The notes under the pieces are model-generated. The model was not told the origin of the DNA. It was given only the letters and a program-made list of their open reading frames with translations, and made no database searches. Shown one piece after another: positions 22,764-29,055 of a DNA stretch of 64,000 nt. Source of the stretch: a virus; IMG/VR virus record IMGVR_UViG_3300031566_000009, positions 18,076-82,075 of that record. One strand, given 5' to 3'. Position numbers and translations under genes: made by a program. Every line of letters begins with the position of its first letter. Position 1 is the first letter of the stretch.

Positions 22764-22942
22764 TCTGTCATTCTCCTGTCCAATAATGCGTTGAGTTCTC
22801 GTGCGGCTGTTGCGCTGATATAATTCCATCGAAGTGCCCAACCGATGTGATTAATGCGCCGTTGTCGTGGGAGGCGCATAATCTCACTCCACCATGCCAT
22901 TGTGCCATGTGCTGTTATGTAGCCTAGTCGCTGTTGTCTCAT
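22757..22942 (-). CDS. Hypothetical protein, 61 aa
   Basis: Arg/Trp-rich helical peptide overlapping both neighbours by a few bases, in keeping with the local gene packing. Function unknown. Confidence 0.5.
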   Translation of the reverse strand: MRQQRLGYITAHGTMAWWSEIMRLPRQRRINHIGWALRWNYISATAARELNALLDRRMTEC

Positions 22943-23217
22943 TCTGTCAGCCTCCGTTGACGGTCAAATTCGTCATTTTCGGCATCTCGTGCATCCCATT
23001 CATGCATAATCTTCGTTGAGTACAGAAGTGCCCGGCAGCCAGCGGAGAAGATTCTAGTATGATCACTGTTGGTCAAATCTTTACTGGCTTCAGCCAAGAG
23101 CAAGTGTAGGGCGTCGAGGCGTTTGGCTTCTGGATTCTCATGGCTTCTGCATCCAGCTATCTCAGCCTGGATTCCGATGATGCGGATCAATCTGGTTACT
23201 CTATCTGGTTTGGTCAT
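22939..23217 (-). CDS. Hypothetical protein, 92 aa, first leftward gene
   Basis: Helical protein with an AGGAGG site before the chosen ATG. It is the first gene of the leftward arm, just below the palindrome at 23243-23263. Function unknown. Confidence 0.6.
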   Translation of the reverse strand: MTKPDRVTRLIRIIGIQAEIAGCRSHENPEAKRLDALHLLLAEASKDLTNSDHTRIFSAGCRALLYSTKIMHEWDARDAENDEFDRQRRLTE

Positions 23218-23242
23218 TCTGTCAGCCTCCTGGTGGTCTGTT

Positions 23243-23263
23243 GTATCACTATGACTATGATAC
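23243..23263. promoter_or_regulatory. Operator-like palindrome at the divergent hinge
   Basis: GTATCA and TGATAC are reverse complements flanking nine bases, and the centre holds CTATGACTATGA, a short direct repeat. It sits in the leader of the first leftward gene, where a switch repressor might bind. Confidence 0.45.
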
Positions 23264-23626
23264 CACATAGTTGTGCAAATCCTGTTCAATTTTTGTGTCA
23301 AACCCGTGTCAGTTTCTCATAGAGTATAATGCAATATACAGCAAACGACTATACTCGCAGACGTGGGATCGATGCTTCGTTATGTCAACGTGGCGGTGCA
23401 GGGGAGTGTAGTATATCATAGAATACAGCAAACGATGATAGAAAATTATGTCAAGTGGACGAGGCTGCACTACAGTAGGCGAGGGGCTATGATACTCTAT
23501 GGGTTATCGTTGACTATGGTATATTATAGCATTGTATCGTTTGCTCGTGCAGGATTCATCGACAATTCTAGCATGGAGGGGATTGTAGGGGCGATTCGAT
23601 GTGGTTATGTATATGATGATGCAAGA

Positions 23627-23823
23627 TTCGTTGCATTCGTTGCATTCGTTGCATTCGTTGCTGGTGGTGCTGGTGGTGGCTGGTGGTGGCTGGTGCCGGT
23701 GGTGCCGGTGGTGCTGGTGGTGGCTGGTGCCGGTGGTGCTGGTGGTGGCTGGTGCCGGTGGTGCTGGTGGTGGCTGGTGCCGGTGGTGGCTGGTGGTGCT
23801 GGTGGTGCCGGTGGTGGCTGGTG
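23627..23823. repeat. Low-complexity GCATTCGTT and GGTGSYGGT repeats
   Basis: Several copies of a 9-base unit (ATTCGTTGC) run into about 160 bases built from GGTGGTGCTGGTGGTGGC-type words. The plus strand is almost free of A, with many GG doublets, so weak G-quadruplexes are possible. Confidence 0.9.
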
Positions 23824-23929
23824 CGGGACTTGACACATTATGGGTCCTCTCTGCTCGAAGGTCGCCCAGACCACTAAAATAGTGTCGTTTTCACCGCTCA
23901 ATGATTTATTGCACGCGCAAAACAGAAAT

Positions 23930-23958
23930 TTGACAAAAGCACGTCTTTGTGCTAAACT
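23930..23958 (+). promoter_or_regulatory. Rightward promoter cassette 1
   Basis: TTGACA (23930-23935), 17 bp, TAAACT (23953-23958). The spacer reads AAAGCACGTCTTTGTGC, an AGCAC/GTGCT inverted repeat reaching into the -10. The upstream element TTATTGCACGCGCAAAACAG lies at 23907-23926. Confidence 0.8.
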
Positions 23959-24008
23959 CTTCTGCGTATTAAAAGAAAACCAACCAACTATAGAGAGGAT
24001 TTAGGATA

Positions 24009-24290
24009 ATGATAAGTAAAATTTCGCTTCGCAAGAATATCCAAGAATTACAGCGCGAAGTTAGTGGTCTACGCATAATAACCGAGGTATTATGGCAAGC
24101 ACAAGGGGATCCGAATTTGGAGATTGATATGCCTTCCTACGACGACCCCGAACCGTGGGCGATCCAGGCTTATCCGCGATATTGTAAAGCGTTAGCAAAG
24201 GAAGCCCAGCAACTATCAAAAGTAGTGGGCACAGAATTAAGAAGGTTGAAAGAGATGTTTTGCAGCCATAAAAATAGCACTCACGTATGA
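24009..24290 (+). CDS. Hypothetical protein, 93 aa, first rightward gene
   Basis: Helical soluble protein behind a GAGAGGAT/AGGAT leader. It stands alone between two copies of the promoter cassette. Function unknown. Confidence 0.6.
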   Translation: MISKISLRKNIQELQREVSGLRIITEVLWQAQGDPNLEIDMPSYDDPEPWAIQAYPRYCKALAKEAQQLSKVVGTELRRLKEMFCSHKNSTHV

Positions 24291-24338
24291 GACATCGCTC
24301 GATGATTTATTGCACGCGCAAATCTACGAAATCCAAAT

Positions 24339-24367
24339 TTGACAAAAGCACGTCTTTATGCTACAAT
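24339..24367 (+). promoter_or_regulatory. Rightward promoter cassette 2
   Basis: TTGACA (24339-24344), 17 bp, TACAAT (24362-24367), with the AAAGCACGTCTTTATGC spacer. The TTATTGCACGCGCAAA element lies about 20 bases upstream. It drives the cytosine methyltransferase. Confidence 0.85.
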
Positions 24368-24393
24368 GATGATTCGGAAAGGAGAATACAAAG

Positions 24394-25575
24394 ATGAACT
24401 TTATCAGCCTTTTTGCGGGAATAGGTGGATTTGATTTAGGATTTGAGAGTACAGGAATGACCTGTGAAGGGCAAGTGGAAATAGATGGAGCTTGTAATAA
24501 TATACTTGAAAAACATTGGCCTAATGTAAAGAGGTATGGTGATGTCAAAGAATGCGGAAAACACAATCTCGAACAAGTTGATCTCATCTGTGGAGGATTC
24601 CCCTGCCAAGACGTATCGGTGGCCGGACGCCGCGAGGGATTGGCTGGAAGCAAGTCAGGACTCTGGTTTGAGTTCTATCGAATTCTTGAAGAGCTTAGAC
24701 CAGGATGGGTTGTCATCGAAAATGTTCCAGGCTTGTTATCATCTAACAAAGGACGGGACTTTGCCACCATCCTTCAAGGGTTGGCGAAACTCAGGTATCT
24801 GTCGGCCTGGAGAATCTTGGACGCTCAATACTTCGGAGTGGCCCAGCGACGCCGCCGTGTGTTCATTGTCGGACATCTTGGAGACGGATGTGCTGCCGAA
24901 GTACTCTTTGAGCCGACGTGCGGCCCAAGGAATACTCCGCCGAGCAGAGAAACGGGGGCGAGAGTTACCCCCTTTGCTCCAGGCGGCTTTGGAGAGTATA
25001 AGGAAGGATTAACTACCTTGCGAGTTGGTGGGGGGAATGATAGTCAAGGACTAGTGGCTTGGCATGAAAATAAATCTGGTGAACTTACTCCCTCAGACCA
25101 TATGAAGGCTCTCCGAAGCGGGGCGAGTCATAGTTATCAAGGCATAGCTTATCAGCAGAACGATTTTGATGCCAGCAGAACAAATAATCAGCACATAATC
25201 TATCAAGAATCTCAGTATGGAATCAAGAAATACAACGAGGCTGGAAGTCTAAGAGCTGGTCGCATACCTGAGCATCAAATGCTAATACAGAATAATACCA
25301 AAACAGATAATCAGCATGTACTAGCTCCAACAATCGGTGCAGATATAGGGCGACAGGCTGGCGGACATCCTGGAATTGAAGAATATGTAGGGGCAGTACA
25401 TTCAGCAGGTTTTGGCGTCCGTCGCCTCACACCTGCGGAGTGCGAACGATTGCAAGGCTTTCCAGATAATTGGACGGCGGGACAAAGTGATACCAAGAGA
25501 TACAAGCAACTGGGAAATGCAGTTTGTGTTCCTGTTATAGAGTGGCTTGGACGACGGATTATGCAATTCAAGTAG
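24394..25575 (+). CDS. C5-cytosine DNA methyltransferase
   Basis: This 393-residue enzyme has all the main motifs: FAGIGGFDLG (7-16, SAM), GFPCQ with catalytic Cys71, ENV (109-111), QRRRR (151-155), GFPDNW and QLGNAV (372-377). The stretch from about 175 to 330 is the variable target-recognition region. It is probably a phage solitary methylase protecting DNA from restriction, since no matching endonuclease is beside it. It has its own promoter cassette and AAAGGAGA site. Much of its first half is overlapped by a second coding-like frame. Confidence 0.95.
   Translation: MNFISLFAGIGGFDLGFESTGMTCEGQVEIDGACNNILEKHWPNVKRYGDVKECGKHNLEQVDLICGGFPCQDVSVAGRREGLAGSKSGLWFEFYRILEELRPGWVVIENVPGLLSSNKGRDFATILQGLAKLRYLSAWRILDAQYFGVAQRRRRVFIVGHLGDGCAAEVLFEPTCGPRNTPPSRETGARVTPFAPGGFGEYKEGLTTLRVGGGNDSQGLVAWHENKSGELTPSDHMKALRSGASHSYQGIAYQQNDFDASRTNNQHIIYQESQYGIKKYNEAGSLRAGRIPEHQMLIQNNTKTDNQHVLAPTIGADIGRQAGGHPGIEEYVGAVHSAGFGVRRLTPAECERLQGFPDNWTAGQSDTKRYKQLGNAVCVPVIEWLGRRIMQFK
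24536..25012 (+). CDS. Overlapping gene nested in the methyltransferase
   Basis: In the +1 frame relative to the methyltransferase there are 158 codons of protein-like sequence. Features include ARDWLEASQDSGLSSIEFL, ESWTLNTSEWPSDAAVCSLSD, LPKYSLSRRAAQGILRRA and RGRELPPLLQAAL. I recognise this as the pattern of a recurring phage protein of unknown function, often found at cytosine-methyltransferase loci and sometimes as a separate gene. AAAGAGGT precedes the ATGs at 24536 and 24542. If real, both frames are under selection across about 480 bases. Confidence 0.65.
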   Translation: MVMSKNAENTISNKLISSVEDSPAKTYRWPDAARDWLEASQDSGLSSIEFLKSLDQDGLSSKMFQACYHLTKDGTLPPSFKGWRNSGICRPGESWTLNTSEWPSDAAVCSLSDILETDVLPKYSLSRRAAQGILRRAEKRGRELPPLLQAALESIRKD

Positions 25576-25646
25576 CCGCTAGATGATTTATTGCACGCGC
25601 AAAACAGCAAATCAAAAAGTATTCATTGCACGTCCAAAACAGAAAT

Positions 25647-25675
25647 TTGACAAAAGCACGTCTTTATGTTACAAT
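25647..25675 (+). promoter_or_regulatory. Rightward promoter cassette 3
   Basis: TTGACA (25647-25652), 17 bp, TACAAT (25670-25675), with the same spacer. Two upstream elements occur here: TTATTGCACGCGCAAAACAG at about 25589-25608 and a variant ATTGCACGTCCAAAACAG at 25625-25642. Confidence 0.85.
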
Positions 25676-25706
25676 GGATTCACTCATAAGAAGGAGAAAA
25701 TAAATA

Positions 25707-25931
25707 ATGGAGTACGAATATGTGGCGTTGACGTGGAGAGCACTCGACGCAGAGGCGGATAGGTTCTTTCAGGATGACAAATGTGGCTATATTGGTGCAG
25801 GATGGAAGGAATATATTCGTGCGCCATTCCCACCCCCACATTTTGGTGGGGCCTGCATCCTACGAAGAGCCAAGGAGGAACTGCGCATGTGGACAAAATC
25901 TGAATTGCAAGAGTTAATTAGAGAAACTTAA
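25707..25931 (+). CDS. Hypothetical protein, 74 aa
   Basis: Soluble protein behind AAGGAG, alone in its promoter cassette. It contains a PFPPPHFGG loop. Function unknown. Confidence 0.6.
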   Translation: MEYEYVALTWRALDAEADRFFQDDKCGYIGAGWKEYIRAPFPPPHFGGACILRRAKEELRMWTKSELQELIRET

Positions 25932-25959
25932 CATTTCATTACACGTCCAAAACAGCAAT

Positions 25960-25988
25960 TTGACAAAAGCACGTCTTTATGCTATACT
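25960..25988 (+). promoter_or_regulatory. Rightward promoter cassette 4
   Basis: TTGACA (25960-25965), 17 bp, TATACT (25983-25988). The upstream element is the variant ATTACACGTCCAAAACAG. The spacer inverted repeat is conserved. Confidence 0.85.
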
Positions 25989-26016
25989 CTCCAACGAAGA
26001 CAAAAAGGAGGAGAAC

Positions 26017-26313
26017 ATGATGGGGGGAGTCTTATGTTGGTTAGGATTGCATAAATGGCTGTGGGGCAAAGTCTTACCTGCTCGATTTTGCCGTCGATGC
26101 GGATTACTGCAAAGTTGGCGTATTCCTGGAATGGGATCTTGGACTACTATTGGTCAATTGACAACTAAACTACGAGCATTTGATGAGGGAACGAGGGATG
26201 CGCTTGATGATTTATATCTTACTTGGAAACAGACTGGATGTTTTCCCAGTCGTTTTGATTTTTTGTTGTCCTTCAGATCGAGTGATGGAATTGACCTTCA
26301 GATCAAGGGCTAG
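26017..26313 (+). CDS. Hypothetical protein with FCRRCG motif, 98 aa
   Basis: Begins MMGGVLCWLGLHKW and contains FCRRCGLLQSW. The pattern CWLGLHKW...CRRCG is common in small phage zinc-ribbon-like proteins. I chose the ATG behind AAAGGAGG, because a longer frame would start inside the promoter. Function unknown. Confidence 0.6.
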   Translation: MMGGVLCWLGLHKWLWGKVLPARFCRRCGLLQSWRIPGMGSWTTIGQLTTKLRAFDEGTRDALDDLYLTWKQTGCFPSRFDFLLSFRSSDGIDLQIKG

Positions 26314-26316
26314 AAT

Positions 26317-26345
26317 TTGACAAAAGCACGCCCTTGTGGTATAAT
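26317..26345 (+). promoter_or_regulatory. Rightward promoter cassette 5
   Basis: TTGACA (26317-26322), 17 bp, TATAAT (26340-26345), a consensus -10. The spacer is slightly changed (AAAGCACGCCCTTGTGG), weakening the inverted repeat, and the upstream element is absent. Confidence 0.85.
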
Positions 26346-26362
26346 CTAAAAGGAGGTTGATA

Positions 26363-26617
26363 ATGAGATTAAAGACTCGGTGGCAACGATGGGAATCTAA
26401 ACATGAGGTAGAGTTGGGTACTATTGTTTTGATATCGCTTCTTCTACTTGGCATCTTTGGGTTTTACAGCCTCGGACGCGGTGAATTTGAAGACGACCTT
26501 CTTAAGGATGGCTACAATATTTCAAGAGATCTATCGAAGCTCGCCGGCGATGGCCGCTACACTATTCAGATATGGCAGGATGGTCAATGGAGTGATGTAT
26601 CCAGGTGTGGTGAATAA
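26363..26617 (+). CDS. Single-pass membrane protein, 84 aa
   Basis: A basic N-terminus, then a hydrophobic segment (about residues 22-40), then an acidic soluble domain. AAAGGAGG precedes the ATG. Function unknown. Confidence 0.6.
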   Translation: MRLKTRWQRWESKHEVELGTIVLISLLLLGIFGFYSLGRGEFEDDLLKDGYNISRDLSKLAGDGRYTIQIWQDGQWSDVSRCGE

Positions 26618-26635
26618 ACAACAAAAGGAGGAACA

Positions 26636-26857
26636 ATGACTAAATGGAAAGACCTAGAGGCCACGGAAGCGGAAGCACTGGCACTGTGGAATGATGTGAT
26701 CGAAGCACTATTGAATAAGATTCAGCATCATCGGGAGCAGGTATTGATTTCCTGCAGTCAAACTAATGTGACTCCTTATACATGGCACGTCGAAGCGATG
26801 CACCGTGCAGTTGAGACACTCGCCGTATTCGTAACTCCATATAGGAAAAATGACTGA
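26636..26857 (+). CDS. Hypothetical protein, 73 aa
   Basis: Helical protein behind AAAGGAGG. Function unknown. Confidence 0.6.
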   Translation: MTKWKDLEATEAEALALWNDVIEALLNKIQHHREQVLISCSQTNVTPYTWHVEAMHRAVETLAVFVTPYRKND

Positions 26858-26887
26858 AAATAATCGGCAAACAAAAAGGAGGATTCG

Positions 26888-27109
26888 ATGATGGTGCAGG
26901 AAATCGAGAGTACCGACCTTGGTAAGATTATAGAGAAAGTGAAGAGCGTGGCAGCCCTTAATTTACCGTTTGAACTCACGGCGGAAGTGCAAACCACAAC
27001 GCTTGGTGAGAACCAATATCGCCATCTTCTTTACACCCTGTGTGTAAAGGATGCTCCACGAGGAGCGGTAATTGTCACTATAGGTGATAGCTGGCTCGTC
27101 AAGGAATAA
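26888..27109 (+). CDS. Hypothetical protein, 73 aa
   Basis: Small alpha/beta protein behind AAAAGGAGG. The two adjacent ATGs are equally possible starts. Function unknown. Confidence 0.6.
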   Translation: MMVQEIESTDLGKIIEKVKSVAALNLPFELTAEVQTTTLGENQYRHLLYTLCVKDAPRGAVIVTIGDSWLVKE

Positions 27110-27149
27110 CCCAGGCTCGAATCTGGCCCAAGGATAGCAGGCTGGGTAT

Positions 27150-27179
27150 GGCCTCACGAACACGAGACTAAGTGAGGCC
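27150..27179 (+). other. Intergenic hairpin
   Basis: GGCCTCAC and GTGAGGCC form a perfect 8-bp stem around a 14-base loop, just before the next gene. There is no T run, so it is more likely an RNA processing or stability element than a terminator. Confidence 0.6.
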
Positions 27180-27193
27180 GTGGAAGGACATAA

Positions 27194-27442
27194 ATGAACG
27201 AAGAAAGACAGAGCCAAGTGCATCGATTAGATTTCTCTGAAAGAGGAACGCCAGAAGAACGAGCTGCTCACAGTATTGAAGTTTATGAATCTATGAGTAA
27301 TGCTCGCAAGCGAGCCAATTATTTGCTCCAAATTGCGCAATGGGCTGAAGCATACAATAAAGAACCAACTCCTATGACGCCAGAAGAATTTAAGACTATA
27401 CTTGATTCCATATTCCCTGAGGAGGAGATTAATGATAGGTAA
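27194..27442 (+). CDS. Hypothetical protein, 82 aa
   Basis: Charged helical protein, with GGAAGGA upstream. The C-terminus (PMTPEEFKTILD) resembles ends of many small phage proteins. It overlaps the next gene by 11 bases. Confidence 0.6.
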   Translation: MNEERQSQVHRLDFSERGTPEERAAHSIEVYESMSNARKRANYLLQIAQWAEAYNKEPTPMTPEEFKTILDSIFPEEEINDR

Positions 27443-27626
27443 AGCGTGGACTAAACCGAGAAGGATGTGCAATCATCCTGAATGGAATTGGAATGAACCC
27501 AAGCCAGAGCCAGCAGAGATGATCTATTTGTGTGACTGCGGTGAGAACTATAGTTGTCCAATTTGCGGCTGGGGATGGGCTGTATGGTCGTGTTCATGTA
27601 TGCAGGAAAGATTAAAAGCCAAATGA
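27432..27626 (+). CDS. Zinc-binding peptide, 64 aa
   Basis: CDCGENYSCPICGWGW and a later CSC supply a zinc site. GGAGGAG precedes the chosen ATG, and the stop overlaps the next start as ATGA. Function unknown. Confidence 0.6.
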   Translation: MIGKAWTKPRRMCNHPEWNWNEPKPEPAEMIYLCDCGENYSCPICGWGWAVWSCSCMQERLKAK

Positions 27627-27931
27627 ATCACCTACTCATAACCTTTTCAGATGGCAAGAAATATACAATTCCTGTGCTTGCCTTGGCAGAGGACATCGCT
27701 AAGTTCTTTGCTAATCCCAAATACTTTCCTAGCGAAAGAACCTATGATGAGGTTTTCGACGCCGAATTGAATTACTACCTACATAATCCAGAAGATTTGA
27801 TCGCCTGGGCCAGCGATATGCCTTGGGCAAAGGTGCGACCAATGCTCGATATTCACGAAACCTCCAGAGTTGTATTAGCTGGTTATCGCAAGGAATGGGG
27901 GATGGCAAGAAAGGAGATTATAGACTTATGA
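27623..27931 (+). CDS. Hypothetical protein, 102 aa
   Basis: Starts MNHLLITFSDGKKYTIPV, a beta-rich opening seen in several phage proteins of unknown function. It is coupled to both neighbours by four-base overlaps. Confidence 0.6.
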   Translation: MNHLLITFSDGKKYTIPVLALAEDIAKFFANPKYFPSERTYDEVFDAELNYYLHNPEDLIAWASDMPWAKVRPMLDIHETSRVVLAGYRKEWGMARKEIIDL

Positions 27932-28113
27932 CTGAAAAAGAAATCCTAGAATTAAAAGAAGAAATCATACGCCTACGACTCATTATAAAGAATAGCATCG
28001 AAGATTACAGGGATGATTACCCAGATATAGCTAAGGACATACTTATACGAGGGGTTCAAGAAACGCCTATTCATTTAATCCCGATTGGCGAGCCAGATAA
28101 TTTCTTTAAGTAG
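27928..28113 (+). CDS. Small helical protein, 61 aa
   Basis: Coiled-coil-like N-terminus (EILELKEEIIRLRL). AAAGGAG lies upstream and the start overlaps the previous stop. Function unknown. Confidence 0.6.
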   Translation: MTEKEILELKEEIIRLRLIIKNSIEDYRDDYPDIAKDILIRGVQETPIHLIPIGEPDNFFK

Positions 28114-28124
28114 AAGAGGAAACT

Positions 28125-28298
28125 ATGAGCCGAAAATCAATTACCCTGCGTGTGAACTCAGAGACTCCTGAAAAATTAGAGAGACTAGCAGAAAGATTGC
28201 ACCTGCTTTCACAGAGGAGCCAAAAAGTAGGCAAGCCGAGCATTTCAAGGCTCTTAGATTTTTTGGCTGACAACTCAGAAAAGATAAATGTAGAATGA
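28125..28298 (+). CDS. Ribbon-helix-helix-like protein, 57 aa
   Basis: SRKSITLRVNSETPEKLERL with a following helix (KPSISRLLDFLADN) fits a small MetJ/Arc-type regulator. The ribosome site is AGAGGA. It lies two short frames before the late promoter, so it might regulate that promoter (inference). Confidence 0.55.
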   Translation: MSRKSITLRVNSETPEKLERLAERLHLLSQRSQKVGKPSISRLLDFLADNSEKINVE

Positions 28299-28354
28299 AA
28301 AAGGTTTATATCGCGGGGCCATACACCAGGGGCGATGCGAGGAGAACAAGATGA
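28295..28354 (+). pseudogene. Truncated DUF4406/deoxyribosyltransferase-like start
   Basis: MKKVYIAGPYTRGDARRTR then stop. The KVYIAGPYT-GD opening is the hallmark of DUF4406 and nucleoside 2-deoxyribosyltransferase-like phage proteins, which are normally about 100 residues or more. Only the first strand and loop remain, overlapped by the next start. This is probably a remnant. Confidence 0.6.
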
Positions 28355-28464
28355 TGACGCAAGATTTCATACAGACATTAGAAATTCTAGTAAGGTTCGG
28401 CATCGTGGTAGATATGATTCTGCTGGCATTGATGGTTCTGCTGGTGGTTCAAAACCGCGACTAA
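28351..28464 (+). CDS. 37-aa membrane peptide
   Basis: ATGATG behind CGAGGAG. The second half is a single hydrophobic helix (VVDMILLALMVLLVV). It is the last gene before the terminator. Function unknown. Confidence 0.5.
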   Translation: MMTQDFIQTLEILVRFGIVVDMILLALMVLLVVQNRD

Positions 28465-28519
28465 AACTACTTGACAATTTCCACGCTCCATTGTATAACT
28501 TCCCCTGTCCTCCTCGCTT

Positions 28520-28557
28520 GAGACCACCATTCGGTGGTTTCTTTGTTTGCATTTTAT
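28520..28557 (+). terminator. Rho-independent terminator before late genes
   Basis: GAGACCACC and GGTGGTTTC (one wobble) form a 9-bp stem on an ATTC loop (28520-28541), followed by a T-rich tail. It separates the rightward early cassettes from the packaging genes. Confidence 0.85.
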
Positions 28558-28575
28558 AAAGCTTTGTAGTATAAT
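28547..28575 (+). promoter_or_regulatory. Late promoter with palindromic -10 region
   Basis: TTGCAT (28547-28552), 17 bp, TATAAT (28570-28575). TGTAGT and ACTACA flank the -10 as an inverted repeat (28566-28583), a possible repressor site. It lacks the AGCAC operator of the other promoters. The predicted start is within a few bases of the terminase ATG. Confidence 0.75.
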
Positions 28576-28584
28576 AACTACACT

Positions 28585-29055
28585 ATGCGATGGACATATA
28601 GACAGCGCAGATACCAAGAACTGCTCACCGTGCCAGAGTCAGAAAGACCAGAAGACTGCGATACTGACTCTGGAATAGCCAAGACTCTGGGAGTAGCCCT
28701 CAGCACACTCAAAGGTTGGAAGTTAGAGCCTGGTTGGTGGGAATCCGTCTCCGATATTGCAAGTGCTTACATCGGTGAGCGTCTCGCCGAGATATATGAG
28801 GCAATGGTCAAGCAAGCGTTGACTGGCTCCGTACAAGCTGCCAAGTTTTGCTTAGACGTGCTCGGCTTGACAAATCGAGAACTCACTCTCAATGTCAAAC
28901 ACTACGAAGATGATCGTCTCGTCGTCTTCCTCCCTGCTGAAAAGGGGCCTCCAATTATTCGCCCTCTGTTGGAGGCCCCCGCTCTTGAGGATACCATAGA
29001 GGGAAAAGTCCTGGAATCTAAACCTGTGGATGACGAATTGGTGATCGTATTATAA
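28585..29055 (+). CDS. terS: Terminase small subunit
   Basis: This 156-residue protein has an N-terminal helix-turn-helix-like unit (SGIAKTLGVALSTLKGW, about residues 29-45). A helical oligomerisation region follows, ending in AAKFCLDVLGL, as in phage small terminases. It recognises packaging DNA and feeds it to the large subunit. No Shine-Dalgarno is present and the predicted leader is almost zero, so translation may be leaderless. It ends overlapping the large-subunit start by one base. Confidence 0.8.
   Translation: MRWTYRQRRYQELLTVPESERPEDCDTDSGIAKTLGVALSTLKGWKLEPGWWESVSDIASAYIGERLAEIYEAMVKQALTGSVQAAKFCLDVLGLTNRELTLNVKHYEDDRLVVFLPAEKGPPIIRPLLEAPALEDTIEGKVLESKPVDDELVIVL

Larger units (their letters stand above)
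23264..24008. other. Divergent intergenic hinge
   Basis: About 740 bases separate the leftward and rightward arms and contain no convincing gene. The first 350 bases include repeated ACAGCAAACGA-type words (23339, 23427) with an inverse form near 23535. The GGT-rich repeat follows, and then the first rightward promoter. Open frames across it are low-complexity by-products. Confidence 0.6.

Noticed and set aside
22939-23301. Longer form of the first leftward gene starting at 23301
   Set aside because: The extension would read through the palindrome and leader. AGGAGG stands directly before the inner ATG at 23217.
23363-23901. Long open frames on both strands over the GGT repeats
   Set aside because: Frames exist only because the repeats lack stop codons. 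The peptides are low complexity (GGAGGGW or HHQPPPAP types) and no ribosome sites are seen.
23902-25660. Regularly recurring TTGCACGCGCAA words as a CRISPR-like array
   Set aside because: Spacing is that of whole genes and each copy is tied to a promoter. There are no uniform spacers and no cas genes.
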